From Conus ventricosus (taxonomy: Eukaryota; Mollusca; Gastropoda; Neogastropoda; Conidae): a stretch of 64,000 nt of DNA. Of this stretch, positions 24,701 to 36,870 are shown piece after piece. Position numbers and translations under genes: made by a program. The number at the start of each line of letters is the position of its first letter. Position 1 is the stretch's first letter. The DNA is taken from NCBI GenBank assembly GCA_018398815.1, contig CM031607.1, positions 81,816,470-81,880,469 of the forward strand. Reading direction: 5' to 3'. The notes under the pieces were generated by a model. The model did no database searches, was not told the DNA's origin, and saw nothing but the letters and a program-made list of their open reading frames with translations.

Positions 24701-27700
24701 TTTCCCCGAAAGGGTGCTGCTATTTGAAACGTGTATCCTTAAAACGGCCAAAACGGGCCCTTTCTTTCCCAAAAGGGTTGGTGATGGGGTTTTCAGGGGT
24801 GTGCAAGATGTTTTTGCATGCGTTCAGAAAGGAAACCCTCGGTTTATAGTTTTTCAAAGGACTGTAGGGAAAAATTTAAAATTCATATCAAGGTCAATTC
24901 CGGGGGAAAGCCACAGGCGCAGATTCAAACCCCGAAAACCCCAGGGATCCCCAAAGATTACGAGTCCCGGCCCCTTTACCCTGACTTTTTTTTCCGGCAA
25001 TTTCCAGGAAAAATTTTTGGGTTTTTTTTTGGTTTTTTTTTTTTTTTTTTCGTTTTTTAAAGGTTTTTCTCCAAAGGTCCCTTTTTTTTTTTCCCTTTAT
25101 ATTTTCCAATTTGGCCCATCTTGTTTAAGAGGGAAAATATTTGAGCGGATAAAAATACCCCGCGTACAGGGGAAACAAATTTTAAAAGTTGGAGTGCTTT
25201 TACCCCCGGTGGGGGGGAATAAAGTTTTGGGGCCCCCCTGTAATTTCCGGGGTTTATTGGGGCCTTTTTCTTTCAAATTTTGGGAAAGTGGGGTTTATTT
25301 TTCCCAAATTCCTTTTGGGGTGGGTTCACTTTGGCAGGCACCTCTCCCCAAAAGTTTTTTTTGTCAAAAAAAAAAAAACACCTAGAAAAAAAAGCCAATG
25401 AAAAAAACCCCAGGGGTTCTGTATTAAATTTGAGTTTGAATGAGAAAAATTGGCACCATGCCACCGTAGAGCTTTTCCCAAAAAACCCTTTTAAAATTCT
25501 ATTGGCCCCATGCTACCCCGATGTGAATACAACCCCAAAGTCAAAAACCCAAAAATGACGTGAAAAATCCATTTAAAATGAAAAGAAAAAAAAGCCCAAA
25601 ACCGTTTAAAGAAAAAAAAAAATGGAAATTAAAAAAAGTCCTAAAATATGTAAACTTAAAAGGGGTTTTCATAAAACCCCTTCAGTCTTTTCTAAAAAAA
25701 AAAATTTGGAAAATTTTGGTTTTTTCAGTCTTCTGCCAAAAAAAAAGATTTGGTGTGTGTGTGTGTGGTGTGTGTGTGTGTGGGGTGTGGGTGTGTGTGT
25801 GTGTGTTGTGGGGTGTGTTGTGTGTGTGAGGGTGTTGTGTGTGTGGTGTGTGTGTGTGTTTTTGTGTGTGTGTGTGTGTTTTTGTGTGTTTTGGGAGGAA
25901 TTTTGGTTTAGGAAGAAAGAGGTTTTTACGTTTTTTTGGGGGTGGGGAATTTTACCCTAAGCGTTGTTTTTTCCGGAGGATGTTTTTTCTTTTTTTTTAA
26001 ACAGATTATAAGGGGTTTGGGTAAATAGAACCAACCCTTTTGGGGTTTCAATTAAATTTGGGGTGGATTTTGGATTAAAAGGGCAGGGAAGGACAAATGT
26101 TTTTTTTTGGGAACCGTTCGGAGATTTTGAAAAATTTTGGGTTAAAAAGTTTTTAATTTTTTTAAAAGTTTTTTGGGGCCCGGGGAAATAAGCACTTTTA
26201 AAGTATTTACCAACCCCGGAAAAGGTTTTTTAGCGGGGCGACAAATTATTCTGTCCCCCCCCCCCCCAAAACATAACCCCTTTTTTTTCCCCCCCCCCAA
26301 AAAAACCCCGCCCCGGGGGGGCCATTTGGGGGGGGCGGGCCCCGGGGGGCGGGCGGGCGGGGGGGCGGGGTCCCCCCCCCCCCCCCAATTCCCCCCCCCC
26401 GGGGGGGGTTTTTGGTTTTGACATAAGCTGAAAACCAAACCCCATTAATTGAAATTTTTTTGGGACTACTCCTTGACTTGCCTCGTTTAATTTCAATTTG
26501 CTGGGTTTTATTTTGATTTTTTGTTTTAGATTGGGCAAAAAATTTTTAGTTTAAAATAACATGAGAAAATTTTTAGTTTTCGGACAATTAAAAGTCCAAA
26601 ATGTGGTTCAAAGGGGTTTTTTCAAAATTTAAACCCGGGGTTTTTTGTACATGGTCAGGTTTAGTGGTGTTCATGATCTCTTTGAAAACAGAATTTTTTA
26701 AAAATTTTTTTGACCAACATCAATTAAGAGGGACCCCTACATATAAGAGGAGGGGTACAATAAGAGGAGACGTAAATATTTTTAAAAAAAAGAAGATAGT
26801 TTCTGCATCAAAGTGGCCCCAGGTCATTTTGTCTTTAAAAGGGAGAAAATTTAAAAGTCCTCCATAAAAGTAGGGATTCAAATAGAGAAAACTTGGGGGA
26901 AATTTTAAACACAATTGGGAAAAATGGTCATTCTTGTGAAACCCGGGCATCCCGGTTTTTAAGGGCAGGAAAAAACGCCTTTCCACAAAAAATATTTGTC
27001 TGTCAAAAAATTTTTTTTTAAAAAAATTTGGAATTGGCAAACCAAATGACAAGGGGGGGGTCACTGACCACTGCAACCCAATCGGCTGTGAAAACATTTT
27101 TTTTTTTTTATGGTTTGGCTTTTTAAAAAAGTTTATTGGTCATTTTCAATGACCACCCGGTATCCCAATTGCAAAAAGAAACCAGAAATATTATTTTTAA
27201 AACAGTAAGAAATTACATTTTTTCCCAAAAGGGGCGTGGGCATTGGGTTGCTAACCATTGTTTTTAATTCGTTTTTAAAAAGAAAATTTTCACCCTTTTT
27301 CCCAACCAATACAGGGTTTTATATAGTGAAAAATATGAACTTTCCTTTTTAAATGGGAAAACCCAGTCTTTCTTGGGTGAAACCCCTGGGGGGTTGACAT
27401 TAAAAAAGAAAACATTTTAAAAATTCAATATGGAAAATGCTTTGTGAAACCCCAGGAAATTTTTAAAACAACCCCCCGGAAAAATGACCCCTGGGGTTTC
27501 TTTTTTTACCCCGGAAAAAATCTATATTGGTTTAAAAGTTACAAAAAGCGTTTATAACACCCAATTTTGCAGTGAAAAAAGGGGAAAACGTGAAATTTTC
27601 TTTAAAACTGCCACTGGTTTTGACCTGGCCAGTAGTTTAAATTTGGTTGCGAATTTTTATAAATTAAACCCAATTTTTGATGATTTCCAGCCCAAGTTTG

Positions 27701-30700
27701 GAAAATTTTGGATTTTACATTAAAATGAATACTTTCGGGCCACCCCATTCGATAGGGGAGATTTTTGGGGAAAAGGTAACGTTTATGGCCAATGTTTAAT
27801 TTTCCTTTTCCATAAAAAACTTACCAAAATAACATAAAGCAACATTTTTTTGTGTTTTGCCCCACGTGGGAAATTTTATCATTTGGTTTTGATACCTAGT
27901 TGATTTTTTTACTTGACACTTTATGGTTTGATTTTTTTGATTATTATGCACTTTGAAGGTTTCTCAATTTGACCATTAATAGAAAAAAAAGACAATAAAA
28001 AACCTGTCTGTTCCATCACTTTTTTTAAAAAATTTGATTTTTTTATCATTTGGCCCCTTAGTTTGATTTTTAAGGAAAGACAAGAAACATATAGGAGGGT
28101 TTTTGGAAAAAACAAAAAACTTTTGGGGAGAAAAGAGAAACTTAATTGGGGGGGGACTTCCCCCCTTTTCAATCGTTGGGGGGAAAAAGGGTGGGGGGGG
28201 CCCCCCCCAAAAACGTCTTTTTTCCCTGGGGGGAGAAAGGGGGGAAAGGGGGAAAGGGGGGCCATTTCTCGGGGGAACCTTTTCTTTAAATTTAGGGGAA
28301 AATGGGCCCCCACCTTTCTCCTAAAAGAGAGAAAGTGTGGGGTTGGGGAAAAAAATGTGGCCCAACATCGCGTTTTTGAGGAAAGGTAAGTGGCAACAAA
28401 TTGGAAAAGGGGCCCACAGATTGGACGTGAGGGGCGGGCCAAATCTGTCGCCCTGAAAAACTTTGAAAGGGGGGGCAGATTGGTTTCCTTTGGGGTGGGA
28501 CCAATCGGGCGTCCCCGGGGAACAAATTTGGGCCTGGTTGGGTTTAGGTTTCCCTTTTGTTTTGTGAGCGGACAAATTGGTCGTTAAAAGAGGTCTGGCT
28601 AGAAAAAGGTGGGACAATTTCAAAATGCAAATGTCGCAAAACCCTACCACGACAATTTTTCCCAAGACCAAAAAAATGTCGCTGAGCGGTATTTCACGAA
28701 AAACAATTTATTTCCCCTGCGCCCTTTTTTTTTACACAGAGGAAAGGGGTTTTTCAGACCTTTTCCCCTCCAAAGTACTTTCGCGGGGAATTTTCCCAAA
28801 TTCGTGAACATTTTTTCGTGAAAAACCGGGCCCCCCGTTTACTTTTTTTGGGAAAAAAAATGTCGCACAGCAATAATTTTTTCATGTTTAACTGCAGTCT
28901 TAAAAGGGGAAATACTACATCCCGCCGTTTTTTTGGGGCCGGCGACACCAAAAATTTTGGACATTTCTCATGGAAAAACCTGTTGCACTTTACTATTTCA
29001 TGGAAAATTTTCTGTTGAAACACTCTTTTTTTTTTTATGCCGCTTTATTATTTTACAGGAAAAACGGGCGCTTTTGACGCATTTTTAAGGGCACCCCCCC
29101 AAAAACCCCCGGGCCCCCCCCGCCTTACCCCAACCCCCAAAGCCCCCCCCCCCCGCCCCCCCAAAAACCCCCCCCCCCCCCCCCCCCCCCCCCCTTTTTA
29201 AATTTTTTTTCTTTTGGTTGGTTTTTCTTTTTTCTTGTTTTTTTGTTTTGTTGGGGGTTCTTTTTTTTTTTTTTTCTTTTTTTTTTTTTTTCTTTTTTTT
29301 TTTTTGGAGTTCAATGGGTAATTTTCACAACCCTTTTTATTATCTTGCCAATTTTTATTTAGAACGAAATTTTCAAGATCTTTGGTTTTGTTTAATGACT
29401 TTTGGGGGGACTGATTTCTTTCAGGTTTGTCTGAAAAAAAATGGAAGGGAAAGTGTGATAGTTTTGAAAAATGATGCCTGGGGAAAGGGGTTTTAAAATA
29501 TGTTTATGACTACAATTGTTGAAACTTGAAAAGAAATAGTATTAATAAGACAGCGGTATCTGTATTAAATTTCAAAGTAGAGGGAAACCAAAACAGCAAA
29601 TGTGGAAAAAAAATTCGGCCTCCCAATTTGTTCACGAATAACAAACCGTCCCGAATAAAAAAATTTTGTGCCCTAAATGGGAAAAGTGGGAAAAGTGCGT
29701 AAAAAGAAATTTTGGGAAAAAAAAGCCTTTTTTTTTTTTAATCTTTGACTGAAAATTTTTTTTTTCTTTTTCTTTTTTTTTCTTCTTCTTTTTTTTTTTT
29801 CTTTTTCCCCTTTTTTTTTTTTTTAGCTTTGAAAAAAGTTAAAATAGACAGGGGTTTTTTTTAAAGGGGGGAGGTTTTTGAGTTATACATAGTTGGAACA
29901 ACAAGAAAAATATGCCATTGGTTGGGTATTTAATTTTCCCCTTTTATAAATTGATGAGTTTCTGGGCTAGAGAGTGGAGAAATTTGTGTGGAATGGTATT
30001 GCAAAGTTTTAATGACAGGTCGGTGGAAGGAAAACCGATTTTTTAAAAAAAGGCAATATGGGGGAGTGTGTAAACAACCCAAAAAATTTAAAAGGGGAGC
30101 CCGTGAAGCTCCTGACATTGGGGTGATGTGATTCCCGTTTTTTTTAATTAAAAACATTGGGCCCCGCGATGGTGGGATTCATGGTGCTTGGTTAAAAAGG
30201 GTTTGTGGCAAGCCCTTTCAGTACTGAATTGCAATAAACGGTCTAGGAAGGGTTAGTGAATTTTTCAAGATTTGCTTTAGCCTCAATTAAATCCGAAAAC
30301 TTACGAAATAAGGCGATTTCGGGGGAGGGGTCTCAGGGAAAGACACAAAACAGCTGACCTGATCCCGGCCTTGAAAAAATTGGTCAAGTTTGACCCCAAA
30401 GAAAAAGACTAACATTTTCACTTCCAAGTTTACTAACCCATTGCCTGCCCCGTTCATTCGTGTGAGTGCCCAAAAATCATCCTTCTGTTTTGTCAAAAGG
30501 TTTGGTGAGTTAGTGCTGTCATCCCGGAGATAGCATTGTCAGTGCATAGTCACTTTTAGACCCGAATATCACAAAAATTTATCAGATGCTGCACGATTTT
30601 ACAATTCGGTCTTACTGTTAATTATGAAATTCTCAAACCCGTGTTTAAATAGTTAAACAAAGGTTTAGAAAAAAGTGTGGGAAAAAAATGGTCCCTGCAT

Positions 30701-30860
30701 GGCCTGTGGAACACAACCCCAAAGGGGGCTTTGGGTGGGCATGGGATCTGTGTGTGGGGGCTTTCTGAAAACGATCAGGACCCCTTTTTACACCTTTGTC
30801 GAGAATTTTGCCTTAAAGCCAAAAAAGTCAATTTTTAAACCACTTTAAAAGGATGGAAAG
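24701..30860. other. Low-accuracy consensus with homopolymer and GT tracts
   Basis: An interrupted GT tract is at 25755-25895. Unusually long G and C homopolymers occur at 26255-26410, and C then T homopolymers at 29090-29320. The remaining ORFs are short and match nothing I know. I see no gene that I can support. Confidence 0.5.
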
Positions 30861-30937
30861 TGCCGCATGTTGAATGCTTTACTGAGGTCAAGAAAAAAAA
30901 TGATAGCGAGGAAACTTTTTACTGCGTTTATCGCAGT
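30770..30937 (-). pseudogene. Possible LINE reverse-transcriptase motif A remnant
   Basis: The minus strand across 30872-30892 reads LDLSKAF, preceded by FF. This is the form of reverse transcriptase motif A in CR1/L2/RTE-type LINEs (usually F-L-D-L-S-K-A-F-D-x-V-x-H), with the catalytic aspartate present. A histidine follows close behind. No other reverse transcriptase motif can be followed in the noisy flanks. Confidence 0.3.
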
Positions 30938-31041
30938 GTTCCCAGGGGCATTCGTACAGTTAGTTAGCATGCGTAATCCTCCTATAGCAGGATTTATTAG
31001 TTTCAAAAACGGAGGTTTTCTGACAAATGCCCCTGGGAAAA
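30938..31041. repeat. Short inverted repeat
   Basis: GTTCCCAGGGGCATTCGT near 30939 pairs with ACAAATGCCCCTGGGAA near 31023. Arms are about 18 bp and the loop about 65 bases. It may be the ends of a small foldback element. Confidence 0.45.
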
Positions 31042-31109
31042 GTTTTTAACCCCGGGGATTCCCCCGTACAATTTAAAAAAAATGAGGGGCCCGAAAAAGG
31101 TTGTTTTTT

Positions 31110-31210
31110 AATATTTATTTATTATATATAATTTAATATTTATATAAAATTAATATATTTATTTATTATATTTTATATATATTATTATATATTATAATTT
31201 TTAAATTATT
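31110..31210. repeat. (TATT)n/(TA)n AT-only tract
   Basis: About 100 bases of almost only A and T in TATT and TATA units. Confidence 0.8.
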
Positions 31211-34200
31211 TAGGGGTTAAGTCCTTTCTATTTTTAAAAATGGTGCAATTGCAATTTGTTTTAGTGAAGGGAAACTTTTGCTGTCAAAAAATTTAAAATA
31301 CATTGAAAAAATTTCCCCCCCAATAAAAAAGAAAAAGTTCTCAAATTTCAAAAGGGTTTTTTTTTAAATGAAGTAAAAACAGAATCTGAAATACACTTTT
31401 TGGAAAGGGGATTGCATAAAGGATTTACAAAATTTTTTCTCGGGGGGGAGTAAAATTTTCCAAAAACAAAAAAGAAATATTCCCTTTTTGAAAATAAAGG
31501 TGGGAGAAATTTATAAACGGGGAGCATTTCGATTGGGGCCTAATCTTCCCGCGAAAAAAAAGAAGATGAGAACGGAGAAACATTTGTTGGTCAGGAAATT
31601 AGCTTTTTTTGCGACTAAAACCCTTTCCAAAAAATGGGAAAAAGTTCTTTTGGTGAAGTGAAAAATGAGTCTGTCAATGGACTACAGGGGGGGCCCAGAA
31701 AAAGTGTTTTTGGTCCATGCCCTTCAGCAAAGCCTGTGTTGGGGGTCAAAACATTCCTCAGCTTTTCAGACATCCGCAGAGGGGGAAAGCTGCACATGCC
31801 CGGCCACCCGAGGAAACAGTTTATCTCAAAAGATCTGCTGGAGCCCTCATCATCGGCAACGCAAAAGTCTGGAAAGAAAAGTTTTTAGAAAATTCATCTT
31901 GCTGTGACCTCTGTAAAAATTTCTTACACAAGCTTGAAGACCCAAGTTTTCCCCAACCCCCGGTACCCCGGAAACTTTTAGAAGGTGGGGATGACCCAGA
32001 CGGCTACAGAAAACAGCCCTAATTTGGTTTTGACAAAATGGCATTTGTTTATGGGGGAAAAAAAAAGAAAGCTGCATTCTGGGAAGGACAAATAACCCAG
32101 TCCCAAAAAGTTGGCCAGTTTTTGCAGAGGACGTCGGACAGTTGAGCAAAATTTGACCCCTTGGAAATTGGCCCTTTTTCGGAGGGGCACCTGGCCCTTG
32201 GGGGGTTCATAAAAACAAAAGAAAAATTTACCCAAACTGGGGCAAATCAAATTTGAATTTGGTTTTACATAAAAAGGTTATTGAAAATGTCTTTAAAGAA
32301 AATGTTTTTTGGGCAAGCTGTTCGTTTTAATTGGAGGGGAATCAGTACAAACATACAAAAACGTAGGCAGTTTTGAAATGAATGTTCGAGTATCACCCCC
32401 AATCAGCGATATTTTAATTCAACGGTTTAAGAGAAACGGAAGTTGACGAAAAACCTTTTTTGGCAAACTTCTCTTTCACCTTGTGTGGGAGAGGAGGGGG
32501 AATAAAATCCAACTGGAAGTCGCAGTAAAAGTTGGGGTTCATCACCTTGCTTTAAATTGGCTGCTGTCTCTGTCAACAGACGATGCCCGATCTGCCTTTT
32601 CTCAACCGGTTCATTTGGGGATTCCCCATTTTTTTTCGAGAGGTTTTCGGTTTTTTTAAAAAAGGTTTTTTTCGTCTGTTCTGTTCCTGCATGTTTTGTC
32701 CTTTTAGGTAGTGTTGTCCCAGGTAAACCACCCATTTGAGGGGGCGAAGGGCGGCAGGGGCAGATCCGAGGTCAAATTTACTGGGTGTCACAGCCACAAG
32801 TTGTGCGCTTTTGGGAATGAAAGTCAAGATCAGATCGCTTTACCATGAAAATGATTGATAGGTTGGGGAGGCTCTCACGGGCGATTGGGCGATTGATAAA
32901 CCCGGCCCATTTTTCTCAAATGCCGGGGTTTCGAATTTCAGTTTTCTAGGTTTGGGGGTAGGCGGGTTGGGTCAGAATATAAGGGAAAAACAATTTTTGA
33001 AAAATTCAAGTTGGACAAAACACCGGGTTTAAAGCGTAGGATCAGAGAATCAAAATCAAAATTTTTCTAATTTAGCGTTTATGAAATGGAAACCCTTTTT
33101 TTTCTTCTATGGGTGGACATGAAATTTGTTTTTTTAAAAAATTCCCTGTGAAATATAAGCGTAATTCAGAAGTCAAGGATTGAGGTTTCCCCCAGGGGGC
33201 CAGTTTAAGTCGAAGCAGTTCCCTCATCGTTCCCAGCGATCGGGTCCACAACTGTGGGATTTGGTGTGGGGGTGTACCCGTTTAGTTTTTTAAAGGGTGA
33301 ACGACTGCAGGTTTAAATTGGGAAAAGTTTCAGTCATTGACTTTAGGGTCGTAATATAAATATTTTGGCAACAGAAATCAATCCAAAGTCCCCCGCCATT
33401 TACACCCTAGCCCCAGGCTTAGGTCCCCCCACACCACACCCCAAACCAGCTGATGTTCACGACCCCATGCCGCTTTGGTCAAGTGAGACCCCTTTTGTTA
33501 GCTAAAGGGGAAAGTGGGCGCTGTGTATTTTCGGGCATTTTACTAGAAAGTGGGAAATTTTGAAAATTTCCCTTTTTCAAAATGGACCTCTTTTTATTCC
33601 CTTACAAAAAAAAAACCCCTCCCCAAAAATAGCAAACAAACAAACAAAATTTTTTTTAAAAATTGCACGTGCAGGCTCCTGGGGACTTAAATCGGGAGGA
33701 AGGAAAAAATTTCCCGCTGTTAAGGGGGGGGCCCAAACCCCCCCCTTGGTTGCAGTGCAAGTCGTGAATTCAAAATGCTACTGACTCATAGGTGCCCAGC
33801 TGCTTGCAAAAAAATTGGAATTTCTCCATTCTTTTACCACTTTCCCCAGGGGGTATCACCGGCCATTGGGAATTTTTTTACCAGCCTCTCACACATTGGT
33901 TGGGTAAAGAGACGTGGGAAAAAGACGGTTTTTGTCGAGGGGAGCCTTAAAACTAAATTCATGGAGGGCAACATGAATATGAGCCCCGATTCCTTTTTGA
34001 AATTTTTTTTTGGAACCCGGTGACCAGAAAACTCAGGAAAAATTTTTGGGAACCCTTTTAGTCTGTTTTAAAAAATTTACCCGTGCTTCAAATCAGTCTC
34101 TGCAAGAATATCCCTTTAAAGAAAAAGCTTTAAAGGGGTTTGGAGCATAATGTTTTATAAATCAAAATACCCCCGGTGTTTAAACCCCGATAGATGAAGA

Positions 34201-36240
34201 AACTTTTCCCCTATTTTTCTCTCCTTTTCTTTTCTCTCTCTCTTCTCTCTCTCCTCTCTCTCCTCTCTCTCTCTTCTCTCTCTTTCTCTTCTCCTTTTTT
34301 GTCTGTCTTGCTTCCATGTCTGTTTTCATTACGTTTTTAAAGAAACTGCCCAAACTCACTACATAGGGTGGCTCCAAAATTAAAAGTAAAAGTCTCCCGG
34401 GCCCCGGGGGATAAATCCTCCCCCCCATGACCCGTTGTATTGCTTTAACAGAGCTACGCAAAAAAACAGCCCCACTGAGTGTTTGGTGTGGTCAGGGAAA
34501 AATTTCCACCTGAGGAACTTAACTTGTTATATACAGTCTATTTCAAGACACGAAAGGAAAATGGGTTTTTGCTGTTTTGTTGGGAAACAAGAATCGGGTG
34601 AAAAAACCCCTATTTGTTTTGGGGTTTTATTTGTTTGTAAGGCTGGCTGTGGTTGGGAAAACCCCGAAAAAGGGAACCCCAAGGGAAACCCTCAAGAAAG
34701 GGGGGGTCATTCACCCGCGAGAAGACTTCGAACGACAAATGCCCCCTTTTGATGGAAAATGAAGCAAAGCCTTTTCCCCCGGATGTGCAGCTCAAACCCC
34801 TCTTGGAAGGGCAAATGTTCCCAACAATCGTCACCCGCATTGGGGGGGGGAAAAGGGGAAAACGTCAGACCCCAGAGGGAAAGGCCCCGGCCATGGAGTC
34901 TTTTGCAGTCGTACCCAAAAGAAGACTGGGGCCCATGTCTTAAATGATGGTTTTTGCCCCAAAAAAGCAACGAAAGGGGTGAAGGAGCAGGAATCTTCAT
35001 CCGCTACAGGACGGAGAAGTTGAACCCGCCCGTCCCCAAAAGGAAAACATTCCACCCAAATTTGGTGAAAAAGAAAAAGCCCTCAGTGGGAAGGGAGCCC
35101 CCAAAAAGTTGCCCGAACTCCCCAAGGGAAAAAAGGGGGGTGGTGGTGTTTCGACGCACTTTTCTTTCTCCAAACCCTCATGAATCCCACAACAGCGAAA
35201 AATTTAAAAAAACTAGCATCACTTAAACCCCCGTTGCCCGAGTGCAGAGTGGTGGAAAAAAATGGTTTTTTACAGTAAGGGCCAGCTCATTGCGGGATCG
35301 AGGAAAAAGAAAAAAGCAGGGCACACGGGCAAAAAAAGGGGAGCCAGAAGGAGCCGAGCGACAAAAGTGAGTTTATGAAGCCAAAAACCATCATCAAGGG
35401 TCAGCAGCGGAAGGAAAATGGCAGCTTCAGACCCAAAAACACAACCCAGATGAAAGGCTACTTGTCTCTGCCCACGACGGGAACAGGTGCCGAAATTTGA
35501 ATGAGAAAATGGACACAAACGTCTGCGCACCACCCTGCACAAAAATCAGCCCCTGGCCCGTTGGAGTGTGCCCTTGTAGTCAGAGACAAATGACAGCAAA
35601 ACAAATTTCCCCCCAAAAAATCCCAAAACCCCTGGATCACGAGACCCAAAAAATGGCCCACACCGATAGGGATTGGAGGGGCCAAATGTAGGGCAAAACC
35701 CGGAGGAGTGCGGGGCGCTTCCTTATCATGGACACTGGGCTGGGAACTCTAAAGAGAGGCGAAAGAGGAAAAAAGAAGAAATCGGGGAAAGCTCATTTTT
35801 TGAACCCTTTTATTGGCTTTCATTGGGATTGAAATTGTTTTCAATCTGGGAAAAAACAATGAAAATTTAAAGTTTAACCCCAAAGGGCTCTGTTGCGAAA
35901 ATTTTGAAGTACAGGGTGAGTCTTTTCCCTTGAAAAAAAAGAGCGAAATTTTTAACACGATGAAAAGCTCAAGATGAAAAAAGGTAAAGGAAAAAAACAC
36001 AAATTATATGCTCACGTGGCACAAAAATTTTTTAAAAATTTTTGTTTTTACAATCGTTTAGCAGGATTTTCACATATTTTGGCCCCTTAAATTTTTTGTT
36101 CTTTTCTTTTGAAGGGGAAAAAAAAAAATCAAAGGTAATTTGTTTGATGCTGGTAGGGGAAAATTTTTATTGTTTTTTAATTAATTACTAAATTTTCTGC
36201 AAATTTAAATGATTTACCATGCCATCACCTTGTCTTAATT
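31211..36240. other. Low-accuracy consensus, no gene assigned; CT tract at 34200-34300
   Basis: The parts 31630-32740 and 34430-35720 have more even base composition and longer open frames on both strands than their surroundings, for example plus-strand frames around 34650-35230. No domain or motif is recognisable, so I leave them uncalled. They are the best places in the noisy DNA to look for exons after repolishing. Confidence 0.4.
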
Positions 36241-36269
36241 CTAAGGGGCGACGTGTGGGAACCCTCTTT

Positions 36270-36500
36270 TTATCTTCTTTTTTCTTCTTTTTCTTTTTCT
36301 TTTTCTTTTTTCTTCTTCCTTTCTTCTTATCATCATAAACACACCATCATCATCTCCTCATCATATATTCATCATCATCTTTTTTTCTTCTTTAATGTTC
36401 TTCTTTTCTTCTTTTTTCTTTTCTTTTTCTTCTTTTCTTACTTTTTTTATCATCATATATACCTCATCATCATATCAATTTTGTAGTAGTAGTAGTAATA
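36270..36500. repeat. CTT-rich and ATC-rich low-complexity tract, then TAG repeats
   Basis: TTC/CTT units with CATCAT patches to about 36475, followed by GTAGTAGTAG at about 36485-36560. Confidence 0.8.
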
Positions 36501-36599
36501 GTAGTTGTAGTAGTATAGTAAAGTTTGTGTTGTTGTTTTAGTTAGTAGTTGCAGTGGTTTGTAGTGGTAGCTATAGTAGAAAAAAACTCGTGGTGGGGG

Positions 36600-36840
36600 G
36601 TGGGAAAAGAGGTCCTCAGAAGAGAAGCCCCCTTCAAGCAAGTGTTTCGGCCCTTATTTCTGACACTCTAGGGGGTTTGGGCCACACCCGGTTCATGACT
36701 CCGGATTTTCCCTCTGCTGCCCCCTTTTTTCCCCCATCTTGGGACGAGCCATGGCTGGGATTCGAACCCATGACCCTCTGGACATGCTCATGTTCTACTT
36801 AATGACTCGCGCTTTAACCACTGAGCCACAGGACCCCTGA
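36600..36840 (-). mobile_element. tRNA-derived SINE
   Basis: The minus strand carries both internal RNA polymerase III promoter boxes in tRNA arrangement: an A box TGGCTCAGTGG (plus positions 36818-36828) and, about 50 bases on, a B box GGTTCGAATCC (36758-36768) inside a GGGTTCGAATCCC T-arm. The D-arm half is well formed, but the anticodon region is too long and irregular for a working tRNA, so I call a SINE head rather than a tRNA gene. The body would extend to about 36600. It lies about 30 bases past the end of the LINE ORF at 36871, in the same orientation. Confidence 0.65.
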
Positions 36841-36870
36841 TATTTGTAGGGAAATTAACCCTTATGAAGT

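Noticed and set aside
29087..29320. Quadruplex-forming or regulatory C/T tract
   Set aside because: It lies in low-accuracy consensus where long homopolymers are everywhere, so the runs may not be real.
31110..31210. Cluster of TATA boxes or replication origin
   Set aside because: It is a plain TATT/TA microsatellite without spaced partner motifs.
34430..35720. Possible protein-coding exon cluster
   Set aside because: Frames are longer and base composition more even than around them, but no family resemblance or splice pattern can be supported with this base quality.
36750..36837. Functional tRNA gene on the minus strand
   Set aside because: A and B boxes fit, but the anticodon arm region is too long and unpaired, and the acceptor stem does not form. 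A SINE head is the better reading.
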